Position numbers and translations under genes: made by a program
Assembly (NCBI GenBank): GCA_903870545.1
Contig: CAIQDI010000009.1
Location: forward strand, 47,078 to 111,077
Source of the DNA: an uncultured Pseudomonadota bacterium
GTDB lineage: Bacteria > Pseudomonadota > Gammaproteobacteria > Methylococcales > Methylomonadaceae
DNA length: 64,000 nucleotides
Direction: 5' to 3'
Notes under the pieces: model-generated
Databases searched by the model: none
Told to the model about the DNA's origin: nothing
Seen by the model: only the letters and a program-made list of their open reading frames with translations
Part shown: in pieces, positions 1 through 8,794 of the stretch
How the letters are laid out: each line of letters starts with the position of its first letter
Numbering within the stretch: position 1 is the first letter of the stretch

Positions 1-668
1 CGATTGGCGCGGTAGGTAACAATACAAGCGGCGTTGCTGGAATGTGCTGGCAAGTTAAACTGTTAAATGCCAAATTTTTAGGGAATCTTGGCGGAACGAC
101 AGCCAATGCGATTAAAGCAGTGGATTATTTTACTAATTTGAAAAATAAAGGTGTAAACATCGTTGCAACAAATAACTCCTGGGGTGGCGGTGGTTTTTCT
201 CAAGGATTAAAAGATGCCATTGAACGCGCCAATACCGTAAACATTTTATTTGTTGTCGCTGCGGGAAATAATGCGAGCAACAATGACACGGCATTTTCTT
301 ATCCTGCCAGTTATGACAATAGCAACATTATTTCAGTGGCTTCAATCGTTTCAGATGGAACTTTATCGAATTTTTCAAATTACGGCGCAGTATCTGTAGA
401 TTTAGGCGCACCTGGTTCGAGCATTGCTTCAACGATACCTGTTAAAAGTGGCGGTAGCGTTGTTTCAGGTTATGCGTATATGAGCGGAACATCAATGGCG
501 ACACCGCATGTAACAGGAGCTGTTGCACTTTATGCAGCCAATAATCCAGGTGCCACAGCAGTTCAAATTAAAGCCGCCATTCTTAAAGATACAACTCTTA
601 CTAGCTCGCTATCTGGTAAAACGGTCACAGGTGGGCGGCTTAATGTGAGTAGCCCATTGATTCCCTAA
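1..668 (+). CDS. Subtilisin-like serine protease (peptidase S8), C-terminal part
   Basis: The frame is open at the left edge of the window, so only the C-terminal part of a subtilase is present; the start and the catalytic Asp and probably His lie outside. Visible family landmarks are IGAVGNN at the very start, the oxyanion-hole Asn in VVAAGNN (codon near 267) and the catalytic Ser in SGTSMATPHV (codon 492-494). The protein ends shortly after the catalytic domain, with no C-terminal sorting or PPC domain. Subtilases of this kind are usually secreted, but the signal peptide region is not in the window. A strong terminator hairpin follows the stop, so it is the last gene of its unit. Confidence 0.93.
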   Translation, partial: IGAVGNNTSGVAGMCWQVKLLNAKFLGNLGGTTANAIKAVDYFTNLKNKGVNIVATNNSWGGGGFSQGLKDAIERANTVNILFVVAAGNNASNNDTAFSYPASYDNSNIISVASIVSDGTLSNFSNYGAVSVDLGAPGSSIASTIPVKSGGSVVSGYAYMSGTSMATPHVTGAVALYAANNPGATAVQIKAAILKDTTLTSSLSGKTVTGGRLNVSSPLIP

Positions 669-686
669 TCGCCCAAAACCGTCATC

Positions 687-724
687 AAAGAAGCCAGCTT
701 TTTTAGTGCTGGCTTCTTTGTTTT
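687..724 (+). terminator. Rho-independent terminator after the subtilase
   Basis: A 12-bp perfect inverted repeat (AAAGAAGCCAGC / GCTGGCTTCTTT, 687-698 and 708-719) is separated by a 9-nt loop and followed by a T-rich tract. It lies 19 bp after the subtilase stop. Confidence 0.85.
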
Positions 725-942
725 AAAAACTATTTTTCCAACACGTTTGTCGCAATCACAATTTTTCTCCATGTTCACATTCGTGCTATTCTCAAAACCA
801 AGTTAGGTGCAAGTTATCAGGCTGACTTAGCCTTTGCGGTTTGCATTGATGAGCTAACGGAGGTCGCCAACTTCGTTGCATTTAACTTCATTTAATCATT
901 TCAATTTCTTAACTGATTAACCAAAATGCGGCATGATGCAAA

Positions 943-2625
943 TTAGTTTGATGAAATTTTCCACGTTTCCACCGCTTGCCTTGATAGCCACGCTTGGTAA
1001 TCGTTTAAATTTTGTGCGTTCCATTTTTCGTAAGATGCAACTTTTTGAGCAAGCGGATAATGCGATTGCAAATAAACACGTTTTTTTTCTTCAAAGTCTG
1101 CGCGTTTTAACTCATCTTTTTCAAGTAACACTACATTTCCCAATCGGTCTTGAATGTCATTAACCCCTTCACCAAAATAATCATTCCACTGTTCATCTGG
1201 ATTGTAGGGGCAAACGTGTTCAAGCGTTGTTTTTGAAGCGTCTGTTACATGACCTAAATATGCTTCTATTTCTGCCAACAAAAAACGTATTTTTTTACTT
1301 GATTGTCGGCTTGGCATTTTATGAAACTCAAACGCATTAAAAAATGCGTTGTCATCTGGGTACAGTTTTCTAAAAATTTCACTGTTTTTGACATGACTGG
1401 CACGAGTGCATTCTTTTGAATAAATTTTTATCGCAAGTTTGTTGTAAGTAGATTCTTGTTCGTTAGGTGAATAGTGACAAATAACGTTATATCGCATTGT
1501 TAAAATGTAAAAATAGCGCGTGAGATTGACAAATTCTTCAGGCGAAAAATCATAAAACGCTGCCATAAAAATCGTGAACGGTTGTTTGATATTGAACAAT
1601 TCAAAGCCTTCCAAGTATTTTTTTACTTCTCGGTAAGCGACACCTTGATTCGCCCACCATTCATCATGTGGATTCAACAATGACGCATAAACTGGCGCGT
1701 ATTTACTCAAAGAACGAAGATAAGCGTAGGCTTTTTCGGGTGTATTGGCTAATTTTCGCACTGACGAAAACAAATCTTTTTTAGTCACCAGCGAGGCTTG
1801 AAAATTGTGATGATAGCGAATGAAATCCGTAAAGTTACTTTCGCCCAATTGCTCAACAATTTCTGACCAATTTTCGTCAAGTTCATTAAGCTCATCATCG
1901 CAAATAGGGTTATCTTTGGTAACAATTGAAAAAATGTAATTTTTCAATAAATCCGGCGTTGAAAGTTGAACACCTCGCGCATTAAGGGTTTCAAAGACTT
2001 TATAAGCATTCAAATCATCTTGCACGACAATTTTTGTAAAAATCATGCCTGACGAAACACGTTCAATAAATTCGGCAATTTCCTGACCTGTGTTTCCCAT
2101 TTTTTTAGATTCAAAAAATTTAAAACATTTATTGAGTAATTTATTTGTATTCGTTTGACCACGTTTAGTCAGCGATTCCAAGTGCGAACAAATTTCTTTG
2201 AAATTTGCGCTGTTATTACGATTTAACGACAATTTACTATCTACTCTGAGCGAAATCGGATTCTTAGAACCAATATAACGCTCGGTCAAAACACGCAATC
2301 GTTCTTTATTTTCGTCTATTTCGTGACCTTTATTGACGAGCAATTGAATGTTTTTCATTGCCGCTAAAATCACCAAAGAAAGCGTAATTAAACGTTGTTG
2401 ACCATCGACAACTTCAAAATCATGTTGGCTTTTACGCTGAAGCACAATGTAGCCCATGTAGTGATAATGCTCTTCTTCAATGGTTTCAACATCACCCCAT
2501 AAATCTTCCCATTGCGCTTTGTCCCAAGCGTAATCACGTTGAAATCTTGGCACTTGATATTTCACACCGTTACCAATCAATTCTTGAAAAGTCTGGTTTG
2601 TAGGTTCCATCAACATAAATGACAT
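943..2625 (-). CDS. DUF262/DUF1524 GmrSD-like nuclease, candidate defence protein
   Basis: This 560-residue protein has the two-domain layout of GmrS-GmrD fusions. The N-terminal DUF262 (ParB/sulfiredoxin-like NTPase fold) shows YQVPRFQRDYAW near residue 25 and the hallmark DGQQR near residue 75. The C-terminal DUF1524 HNH-like nuclease region shows TTLEHVCPYNPDEQW and RLGNVVLLEK. In characterised members, DUF262 binds and hydrolyses NTP and DUF1524 cuts modified DNA (type IV restriction), but the substrate of this copy cannot be read from sequence. Several Met codons lie close together at the start (2625, 2613, 2607) and no strong ribosome site separates them. It sits beside TnpB remnants and a type IIG restriction-modification gene, which supports a defence role. 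Confidence 0.85.
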   Translation of the reverse strand: MSFMLMEPTNQTFQELIGNGVKYQVPRFQRDYAWDKAQWEDLWGDVETIEEEHYHYMGYIVLQRKSQHDFEVVDGQQRLITLSLVILAAMKNIQLLVNKGHEIDENKERLRVLTERYIGSKNPISLRVDSKLSLNRNNSANFKEICSHLESLTKRGQTNTNKLLNKCFKFFESKKMGNTGQEIAEFIERVSSGMIFTKIVVQDDLNAYKVFETLNARGVQLSTPDLLKNYIFSIVTKDNPICDDELNELDENWSEIVEQLGESNFTDFIRYHHNFQASLVTKKDLFSSVRKLANTPEKAYAYLRSLSKYAPVYASLLNPHDEWWANQGVAYREVKKYLEGFELFNIKQPFTIFMAAFYDFSPEEFVNLTRYFYILTMRYNVICHYSPNEQESTYNKLAIKIYSKECTRASHVKNSEIFRKLYPDDNAFFNAFEFHKMPSRQSSKKIRFLLAEIEAYLGHVTDASKTTLEHVCPYNPDEQWNDYFGEGVNDIQDRLGNVVLLEKDELKRADFEEKKRVYLQSHYPLAQKVASYEKWNAQNLNDYQAWLSRQAVETWKISSN

Positions 2626-2666
2626 AAATTTTCCGATAATTTTTTCTTAACATTACTTAACATAAG

Positions 2667-3790
2667 TTAAGCAACGCTAACTGCGACTGTGAAACAGTCG
2701 GGTTTATCTACCAATGCACGCAAAAGGATATTACGCGCTCCGACGATGTCTCTGTGAACCCACTCCCCAGACAACAATCGTATTCTTTTCGCTCCGCCCA
2801 CTTGCTTAGTCTCACCTGTTTCGGGGTGTGTTTTGCTGGTGTAGGCTTCGCAAACATCCATAACCGTTTTGCCGTGTTCAAAGGCTTTATTTTTCAAAAA
2901 TTGCTTAAAGCGATAATGTGCAAACGTCAGCATATTGCGAACTGTTTTACTTCTGATTTTGCGCCCTGAACGCCCTACCATTTGAGAAGTTTCAAACGTT
3001 GGAAGCAGAATACAATCAAAGTTTTTAACCAGAAATAATGCCGTTTTGTGGTGCAATTCATCAATCAAATTCTGCACTTTTTGACGCATTCTAAGTCCAG
3101 CTAGCATCATGCGCTTTTTCTTTTGCTTGTTTGCCTTGGTCGCACGCGACATCAAATCGTCTAAATAATGCGCCATTCGCTGAATGCGTGAAAAATCAGC
3201 ACCGCCTAAAAAACCACCGCTTTCGGTGGAATAAAAAGTAGCAAATGTTCTTACGCCTGGGTCAATCGCCACAATAGATTGTGTCACACCGTGGGCTTGG
3301 TTATCGCCAGTAAGGTACGCGGTGTTTCGATGGGACGGCTAAGAAGAATTTGCCCGCTTTCCAAACCAGCCTTGAATCTAAACAAGATTCGGGTAAAGAT
3401 TCGGCATAACCCAAACCTTTACCAGAAATTTGAGGATAGATGCCATTTTCGCTAATGGCTGATTTAGGAATGTAGCAAGATTGCACAGGTTCTTTGCGAT
3501 TTCTGAATCTAAACGTCGTCGGTTTGCCACTGCCTTTATTGGCTTTACACGTTTTCCAAAAGGCGTTATGCGCGTCTTTAATCGCCATTCCTTTGACTTG
3601 AAAGGGCGTGTTTTTTGTCCAGTCGGGCAACAAGCGAGTGAACATCTTTTTAATATCCATCCACGACGGCTTTTTGTCGCCTTCATAATCCCGCAACAAC
3701 GCTATCGTGGCGTTATAAACAAAGCGGCTCACTTTCAGCCACTGGTTAAACTGCATCTTGTTCTGCGCTGTTGGATGCAGCTTGAGAATT
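2667..3790 (-). pseudogene. tnpB: TnpB-family (IS605 OrfB) RNA-guided nuclease, frameshifted and 5' truncated
   Basis: The gene lies in two frames. The N-terminal half (3756-3301, with homologous in-frame sequence back to about 3787, ILKLHPTAQNK) carries the TnpB wedge/REC-like start QFNQWLKVSRFVYNAT. The C-terminal half (3287-2667) carries RuvC motifs: Asp in IVAIDPGVRTF, Glu in LLPTFETS and Asp in HRDIVGARNI. The second frame is open upstream of 3287, so a single-base indel near 3303-3330 explains the break. The zinc-ribbon cysteines usual between RuvC-II and RuvC-III are absent (TSKTHPETGET in place of a CxxC), as in a known zinc-less TnpB subgroup. The true N-terminus is missing: reading upstream meets a stop right after GILKL, where the sequence changes to another gene. 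Confidence 0.85.
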
Positions 3791-3813
3791 CCTCAAACCA
3801 TTCCTTGACATCC

Positions 3814-4917
3814 TCACCGCCCTAAAGAGGCGGTGATTCCTACAGCTAGACGCTCATGTCCGAGCGCGAGAATGTTCTTAGCCGCATTAACATCTCTGTC
3901 ATGCGTCGTGCCACACTCGGCACAAGTCCATTCTCTTATTCCAAGTCCCGCTCTACCTTTCGGACTGTTGCAACTTATGCAGCCGCAACACGAGCAGGTT
4001 TGGGTAGTGTAGCTTTCGTTGACTTCTATAAACACGCCTTGCGTCGCTATCGACTTATATTCAAGTTGTGTTTTCAGCATGAACCAACCCGCATCTAAAA
4101 CAGACTTTGCCAGTCCGTTTTTTGCGAGTTTCTGACTTCTGACATTTCCAACGACAATTAAACTGTTTTCACGCACGATTTTGTTGGTGAATTTATGTAT
4201 TGCATTTTTACGGGTATTTTTTATTTTTGCGTGAATCGCTTTGACGCGCTTTTTATCTTTAGCGCGTTGCGCCTTTCCTAATTTCAGTTCTAAATTTCTA
4301 TAACAATTTTGTCTCGCAAAGCTATCGCCATTTGAACAGGTTGCTGTTGTTTTTAGCCCTAAATCAATGCCAATCTGCCCACCTTCGGCTTGCCTTACTA
4401 TGGATTCAATCTGAACAACGATGTTGAAATACCAGCGACCGCGTGAATCTTGGCTAAAACAGCCAGAACGAAAATCAAACTTTGATAAGCCGTAGCTGTC
4501 CCAGACTTTAAAATACTGACCTGCGTATCTGACCTGTCCATTGACCCACTTTGCTGCACCTGATTTGAAGGGAATCCAGCCCAATGCTTTTTTTGAACCG
4601 CCAGAACACCGCCACTTCAATTTGTTTTTCTTGAATTGTTTACGCGCTTTTGCATGAACGGCAATCGTTTCTTGAACTGCCGTTGAGTCGATAATCATAC
4701 CGCGTTGCTTGCGGATGACTTTCAAATCCTTCATTAAATCAAATGCCGATGTACCACAATTCATATAACCGACTTCTGGAATACCCACCCACGAAAATTC
4801 AGCAGAATCTGCGTTGGCGGCATTCCAAACTTGATTCACGTCAAAAGCCATACGATTCAAAACACGGGCGTGTTTATCGCGGACTCTGACTGAAAGGGTT
4901 TTGATTATCGGGTTCAT
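3814..4917 (-). CDS. tnpB: TnpB, RNA-guided nuclease of the IS200/IS605 element
   Basis: This is a complete OrfB/TnpB of about 367 residues; ATG at 4917 is preferred because family members start at MNPIIKTLSVRVRDKH, and an ATG at 4938 would add 7 residues. RuvC-I is IGIDLGLKTTAT. The zinc ribbon is intact (CSCCG ... CAECG), and RuvC-III is THDRDVNAAKN. At the usual RuvC-II position the sequence is LIVVGNVRSQKLAK, where most TnpBs have a Glu; an acidic candidate occurs later in FIEVNESYTTQTC. The C-terminus runs into the right-end hairpin, where the guide RNA is expected to be encoded. In this family the protein uses a right-end omega RNA to cut the donor site and keep the element. Confidence 0.92.
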   Translation of the reverse strand: MNPIIKTLSVRVRDKHARVLNRMAFDVNQVWNAANADSAEFSWVGIPEVGYMNCGTSAFDLMKDLKVIRKQRGMIIDSTAVQETIAVHAKARKQFKKNKLKWRCSGGSKKALGWIPFKSGAAKWVNGQVRYAGQYFKVWDSYGLSKFDFRSGCFSQDSRGRWYFNIVVQIESIVRQAEGGQIGIDLGLKTTATCSNGDSFARQNCYRNLELKLGKAQRAKDKKRVKAIHAKIKNTRKNAIHKFTNKIVRENSLIVVGNVRSQKLAKNGLAKSVLDAGWFMLKTQLEYKSIATQGVFIEVNESYTTQTCSCCGCISCNSPKGRAGLGIREWTCAECGTTHDRDVNAAKNILALGHERLAVGITASLGR

Positions 4918-4963
4918 GGTGGCTATACTAACACCCATTTTTATATTGGTCTATTGAGATTGT

Positions 4964-5368
4964 ATGGAAGTTAGAACAGGTCGTCATTGTGTTTTTATTT
5001 TACACGCACATTTAGTTTTTGTGACCAAATATCGCAGAGCTGCATTTACTAATGAGATGCTTAACTCGCTTAAAACCTACTTTGAAAAAGTATGTGGCGA
5101 TTTTGAATGTCAGCTTGAGGAATTTAACGGTGAAAAAGACCATGTGCATTTGTTGGTGAATTACCCGCCAAAAGTTTCTATTTCTAAATTGGTCAACAGC
5201 TTAAAAGGGGTTTCTAGTCGCAGATTACGCCAAGATTATGAAAAAGAATTAGGACGTATTTATTGGAAGGGAGTGTTGTGGAGTCCGAGTTATTTTGCGG
5301 GAAGTTGTGGCGGTGCGCCATTATCTATTTTGAAGCAGTACATTGAACAACAGCAACGTCCCACTTAG
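4964..5368 (+). CDS. tnpA: TnpA, Y1 HUH single-strand transposase of IS200/IS605
   Basis: This 134-residue protein has the normal TnpA length. The HUH metal site is visible as DHVHLLV (about residues 59-65), and the catalytic Tyr is in SILKQYIEQQQ near the C-terminus. The N-terminal strand FILHAHLVFVTKYRR is typical. TnpA cuts and joins single-stranded IS ends at hairpin-guided tetranucleotides. The gene diverges from tnpB with a 46-bp gap that must hold both promoters. No frameshift or lost motif is seen, so the copy may still be active. Confidence 0.95.
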   Translation: MEVRTGRHCVFILHAHLVFVTKYRRAAFTNEMLNSLKTYFEKVCGDFECQLEEFNGEKDHVHLLVNYPPKVSISKLVNSLKGVSSRRLRQDYEKELGRIYWKGVLWSPSYFAGSCGGAPLSILKQYIEQQQRPT

Positions 5369-5440
5369 ATTTTAAAGCGGGGCTACGCCGATATTCCTTA
5401 CATCCCCGACCTGAAGAGACGGGGCTTTACGGAATTTTTG

Positions 5441-5508
5441 GTAAATTCGTTTAAATCACCCGCCGAAAGTTTTGAAACCGCCGCTTTTAATTCTTGTGTG
5501 TTTAACAT
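5441..5508 (-). pseudogene. 5' fragment of a small gene split by the IS200/IS605 element
   Basis: The start codon at 5508 overlaps the stop of the downstream-reading restriction-modification gene (TAATG on the minus strand), a translational coupling arrangement. The fragment reads MLNTQELKAAVSKLSAGD then LNEFT before the IS. Across the IS the frame continues at 3804 as EWFEEFSS, until sequence of the frameshifted TnpB takes over near 3790. The motif LSxxDLxEFxEWFEEF resembles the N-terminal helix of small proteins often found as antitoxin-like partners, but the rest is lost. It was therefore probably the last gene of the restriction-modification operon and is now inactivated. Confidence 0.6.
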
Positions 5509-8500
5509 TATTTTTCCCCTTCAATCATTCCAATCTCTTCATCATCCAACCCAAACAACCCATAAACCTCAACATTCAATTCCTTCTCCAGCAACCGAAT
5601 TTCTAAATCCAGATTTTCACGTTCCGATGTTGCGTCTTCCAGCATTTCTTGCCAATCGCCACGTTCTTTAACGGGAATTTCACTTTTATACGACTTTTTC
5701 AATTCGTCTTGAAACGCTTTGAAATCCAACCGCCACCAACGTTCCAGTTTCTGATTCACTTTCACCACGCCCAAATCGGGCAAACGCCGACGGATTTTGT
5801 TTTCTAAAACGTAACGCGCTTCGGTCAACGTTTGACAACGTTGCGCCAACTCACCGATTTTCGTTTTTGCTTGATAAGTTTCAAATGTAATTGGGTGCTG
5901 ATTATCTTTGATTGGAATTGGTAATTCATCGATGTATTGACGAATATAACGAAAAAATCCGCCACGAATCATTGTGCTTAATCCAGAAAAAATTAAATTA
6001 CACGCTTTTGAATTCAACCAACCCAGTAAAAAATAATCATTGCATGGCAACATATAAGCGGTATTCGCTAAATAATAATTATCTGGAGTTAGAAAAAATT
6101 TATTTTCAGAGGAAATATCAGCCCAAACAATTTTCGGCTTTTCAAATTCACCGTAATACGCACAAGCTCGCAATTCCCACCAAAAATCACCTTTGTCGCC
6201 ACGTTTTTGCGCCGCTATTTCAAACGGTTCAAGCTGTTTTGCAATGGCAGAATAATTTGATTTCAACCATTCCCAACTTTTCGATTCATCAAATAAACCG
6301 CTCATTTTTTTTTGCGTCCAACCTTTCGGCATCAAAATCAGCCACAAATCACGCGGTTGAGAATGCCATTTTTTCAAATCTTTGCCTTCCAAAAACGGTT
6401 TGAGCAATTCGGCAGAATTCGGGTCTTGCGAAATCAACCGTTTTTTCGTTTCGCCATCAATCACAAACGCTTCATTCAAACCCGTCAAAACGCCGCGATA
6501 AGGCGAACCATAAACGGTTTTCAACGTGGGAAAACCTTGGGTTAATTTGTCGCGCAACTGTGAAAGTCGCGCATCTTCAAATTGCCAACTGTCATTTTTC
6601 AATTGCGAATGCGCCATGATGCCGTGATTTAGCGCGAAGTATTCACTTAGTTTTTCGGGCAATTCGGTTGTTAAAGCCAGCATTTGAATTTGTGAATCGT
6701 CAACGAGTTTTGCGTTTTGAAAAATCAAAATGGCGGGATACGTCGTCACGCCTTCAAAAACCTGTAAATCACCAAAATCGACCACTTTTTTCAAGGTCGC
6801 ATTGTCTTTCAAATAACGGCGCAACGGTTCGCCCGAACCTGTTTTAAAAAACGTCGCGGAACTGATAAAACCGAGTAACCCGTTAGGTTTCAATAGTTTC
6901 AAACCCAACTCGAAAAAGTACGCATACAAATCCGCGACACCGTGATAAACGGCGTAATTTTTCTGCAAATACGGTTTAACGTCGCTCAATAATTCTTGTC
7001 GAACATAAGGCGGATTGCCCAAAACCACATCGAAACCGCCATTTTGCATGATTTTCGAGAAGTTATTTTGCCAACAAAAACCGCCTTCAATCGTGGGCGA
7101 GTCAAAACCTAAACTGTTACCGATTTGTAAATGTTGGTCAATCGTCGCGAGTTTTTTGCCACGTTCAGCGGTTTTCAGCCACAACGATAATTTGGTAATT
7201 TCAATCGCTTCGGCGTTCAAATCCACGCCGCTCAAATTGTTGTTTAAAATTTCTTTGTTCAAATCGAACACGCTGGGATTTTCGGTCAATTCCGCGATTT
7301 TGTTATTGATGCGTTGGTATTCGTGGTGCAAAAAATCAAATGAAGCGACTAAAAACGCGCCAGAACCGCACGCGGGATCAACGATTTTGATGGTTTTTAA
7401 AACGCTTTGCCACGCATCCCAAAACTGCAATTCAATGTCGGAATCGGTCAGTTTTTTCTTTCCTTTTTTAGGCGTGCGTTTTTCGTCGAGCCATTCAAAA
7501 TGTCCGTCGGCATCGACGCTGCCGAAGTCGTCTAAACACGCCGTGAAACGTTGGCGCAAATGGTCGCCGAGCGTGTGTTCAACGATGAAAGCGGTGATGT
7601 GGTCGGGCGTATAAACCACGCCGTGTTGTTTGCGTTTGCCCGAAACGGAGGTGGTTTTAACGGATTTTTGAAAACGTGCGCCGCTTTGAATTTGGACGGC
7701 GATTTCTTCTAAATCGGCAATCGATTGTTCAAAAATATGACCTAAAACGGTGACGGAAATTTCAGAATTAAAATCGTATTTCGCTAATTCTAAAAAGCCT
7801 TTGCAGCAATCGTCGGCAACAATAAGTTTGTCGAGTAATTTATCTGCCGCGAATAATCCACCGTTGTAAGCGGGAACTTTGAGTAAAACGTTGCCTTTGT
7901 TAATGGCGTGAAATAAGCCTTTGAAGTTTTGAAAAATGGGTTGTGGATTGTAAATTTCGACGTGTTGATAGGCTTGCTCGATGCTTTTGTGCGGCAACAA
8001 AAAACGGTCTTCACAAAACGCGACGAACAAAATGCGGTCGAGTAATTTTTGCGCGGGTGAAATTAAATCGAGCGGCGCAACGTCGGCATTATCGTCAATT
8101 AAATGGGTAATCAATTGTTCCCGCAGATTTTTATAATCACCGTAAAAACGCTCGGTAATCTCTTTATCGGCTTGCTGACTTTGCAAAAGAAGCTGTTTTG
8201 TTTTGCCGGTGAGTAAATTATCGGCGTGCAAACACAAGATAAAACGCGCGTATTCGGTCGGGTCGGTCAGGGTCGCCAAATCGAATTGTTCATAAACGCT
8301 GGGCGTTTCGCATTTCGCATAAAGCCGAATTTCTAAATAATTTGAAACCAAAATCCACTGACAACTTTTGGAATCTCGCGCATATTCCCACGCTTGTTGA
8401 ACAGGCGTTTTGGCGCGTCCCGACATCAAATCATCGAGTTTTGTTTTCGCGCCTTTGAGTTCAAAAACGGCGTGTAAATTATCGTCTTTTTTATCAGCGT

Positions 8501-8771
8501 TAAATTCGCCCAATGCCAAATCAACGCGCCCTGTTTCAATCGGATATTGCGTGGCAATTGAATAATTTTTTTCGTGTCCGAGTGGCGCGAATCCTAAAAT
8601 GGCGACCAAAATTTTGTGAATAAACGTGCTATCAACCGCCGTTTCTTTGTGTTTTGCTAAATTTTTATTGGCAATCATTTCTTGCCAACTTTCTAAAATC
8701 GCCAAATGCGCGGCGGGAATTTCTTGAATGATTAAGGCTTGTTCGATGGTTTTTTTATTGAATAGAGACAT
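5508..8771 (-). CDS. Type IIG restriction-modification enzyme (Eco57I-like), single chain
   Basis: This 1087-residue protein combines nuclease and methyltransferase. Residues ~80-110 carry a PD-(D/E)xK-like pattern (GRVDLAL ... AVFELKGAK). The N6-adenine methyltransferase core shows motif I DPACGSGAFL near residue 465 and the catalytic NPPYVRQ near residue 590. A TaqI/Eco57I-type specificity region follows, with LPIPIKDNQ, and the protein ends in a family-typical Leu/Glu-rich tail (YGLFGLDDEEI). Such enzymes methylate one strand of an asymmetric site and cut nearby; the recognition site cannot be read here. No frameshift is seen. Its 3' neighbour was split by an IS, and its 5' end is partly duplicated about 1.07 kb away. 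Confidence 0.9.
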   Translation of the reverse strand: MSLFNKKTIEQALIIQEIPAAHLAILESWQEMIANKNLAKHKETAVDSTFIHKILVAILGFAPLGHEKNYSIATQYPIETGRVDLALGEFNADKKDDNLHAVFELKGAKTKLDDLMSGRAKTPVQQAWEYARDSKSCQWILVSNYLEIRLYAKCETPSVYEQFDLATLTDPTEYARFILCLHADNLLTGKTKQLLLQSQQADKEITERFYGDYKNLREQLITHLIDDNADVAPLDLISPAQKLLDRILFVAFCEDRFLLPHKSIEQAYQHVEIYNPQPIFQNFKGLFHAINKGNVLLKVPAYNGGLFAADKLLDKLIVADDCCKGFLELAKYDFNSEISVTVLGHIFEQSIADLEEIAVQIQSGARFQKSVKTTSVSGKRKQHGVVYTPDHITAFIVEHTLGDHLRQRFTACLDDFGSVDADGHFEWLDEKRTPKKGKKKLTDSDIELQFWDAWQSVLKTIKIVDPACGSGAFLVASFDFLHHEYQRINNKIAELTENPSVFDLNKEILNNNLSGVDLNAEAIEITKLSLWLKTAERGKKLATIDQHLQIGNSLGFDSPTIEGGFCWQNNFSKIMQNGGFDVVLGNPPYVRQELLSDVKPYLQKNYAVYHGVADLYAYFFELGLKLLKPNGLLGFISSATFFKTGSGEPLRRYLKDNATLKKVVDFGDLQVFEGVTTYPAILIFQNAKLVDDSQIQMLALTTELPEKLSEYFALNHGIMAHSQLKNDSWQFEDARLSQLRDKLTQGFPTLKTVYGSPYRGVLTGLNEAFVIDGETKKRLISQDPNSAELLKPFLEGKDLKKWHSQPRDLWLILMPKGWTQKKMSGLFDESKSWEWLKSNYSAIAKQLEPFEIAAQKRGDKGDFWWELRACAYYGEFEKPKIVWADISSENKFFLTPDNYYLANTAYMLPCNDYFLLGWLNSKACNLIFSGLSTMIRGGFFRYIRQYIDELPIPIKDNQHPITFETYQAKTKIGELAQRCQTLTEARYVLENKIRRRLPDLGVVKVNQKLERWWRLDFKAFQDELKKSYKSEIPVKERGDWQEMLEDATSERENLDLEIRLLEKELNVEVYGLFGLDDEEIGMIEGEK

Positions 8772-8772
8772 G
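8736..8772. repeat. Direct repeat copy A: 5' end of the type IIG gene
   Basis: About 37 bp covering the first codons of the type IIG gene (M-S-LFNKKTIEQA on the minus strand) is repeated almost exactly at 9819-9844 and its flank. It marks one border of a ~1.07-kb segment that holds a structured RNA and a broken phosphoribosyltransferase gene. Confidence 0.7.
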
Positions 8773-8794
8773 GGATTTTTGACCAGATTTTTTT

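Larger units (their letters stand above)
3805..5440 (-). mobile_element. Complete IS200/IS605-family insertion sequence with divergent tnpA and tnpB
   Basis: The element is 1636 bp. Read on the minus strand, the left end follows the tetranucleotide TTAC (complement of 5441-5444) and has an imperfect hairpin at 5404-5424. The right end has a hairpin at 3815-3835 (CACCGCC / GGCGGTG) and finishes in GAGGATGTCAA. TTAC and TCAA are the left and right cleavage tetranucleotides known for the related IS608. Joining the flanks at 3804|5441 restores an open frame reading EFTEWFEEF, so both ends can be placed to the base. As the family predicts, there are no terminal inverted repeats and no target duplication. 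tnpA points towards the left end and tnpB towards the right end. Confidence 0.88.

Noticed and set aside
669..942. Possible riboswitch or small RNA between the subtilase and the GmrSD-like gene
   Set aside because: Apart from the terminator, I see only short GC-rich stretches near 815-885 with no recognisable fold or motif.
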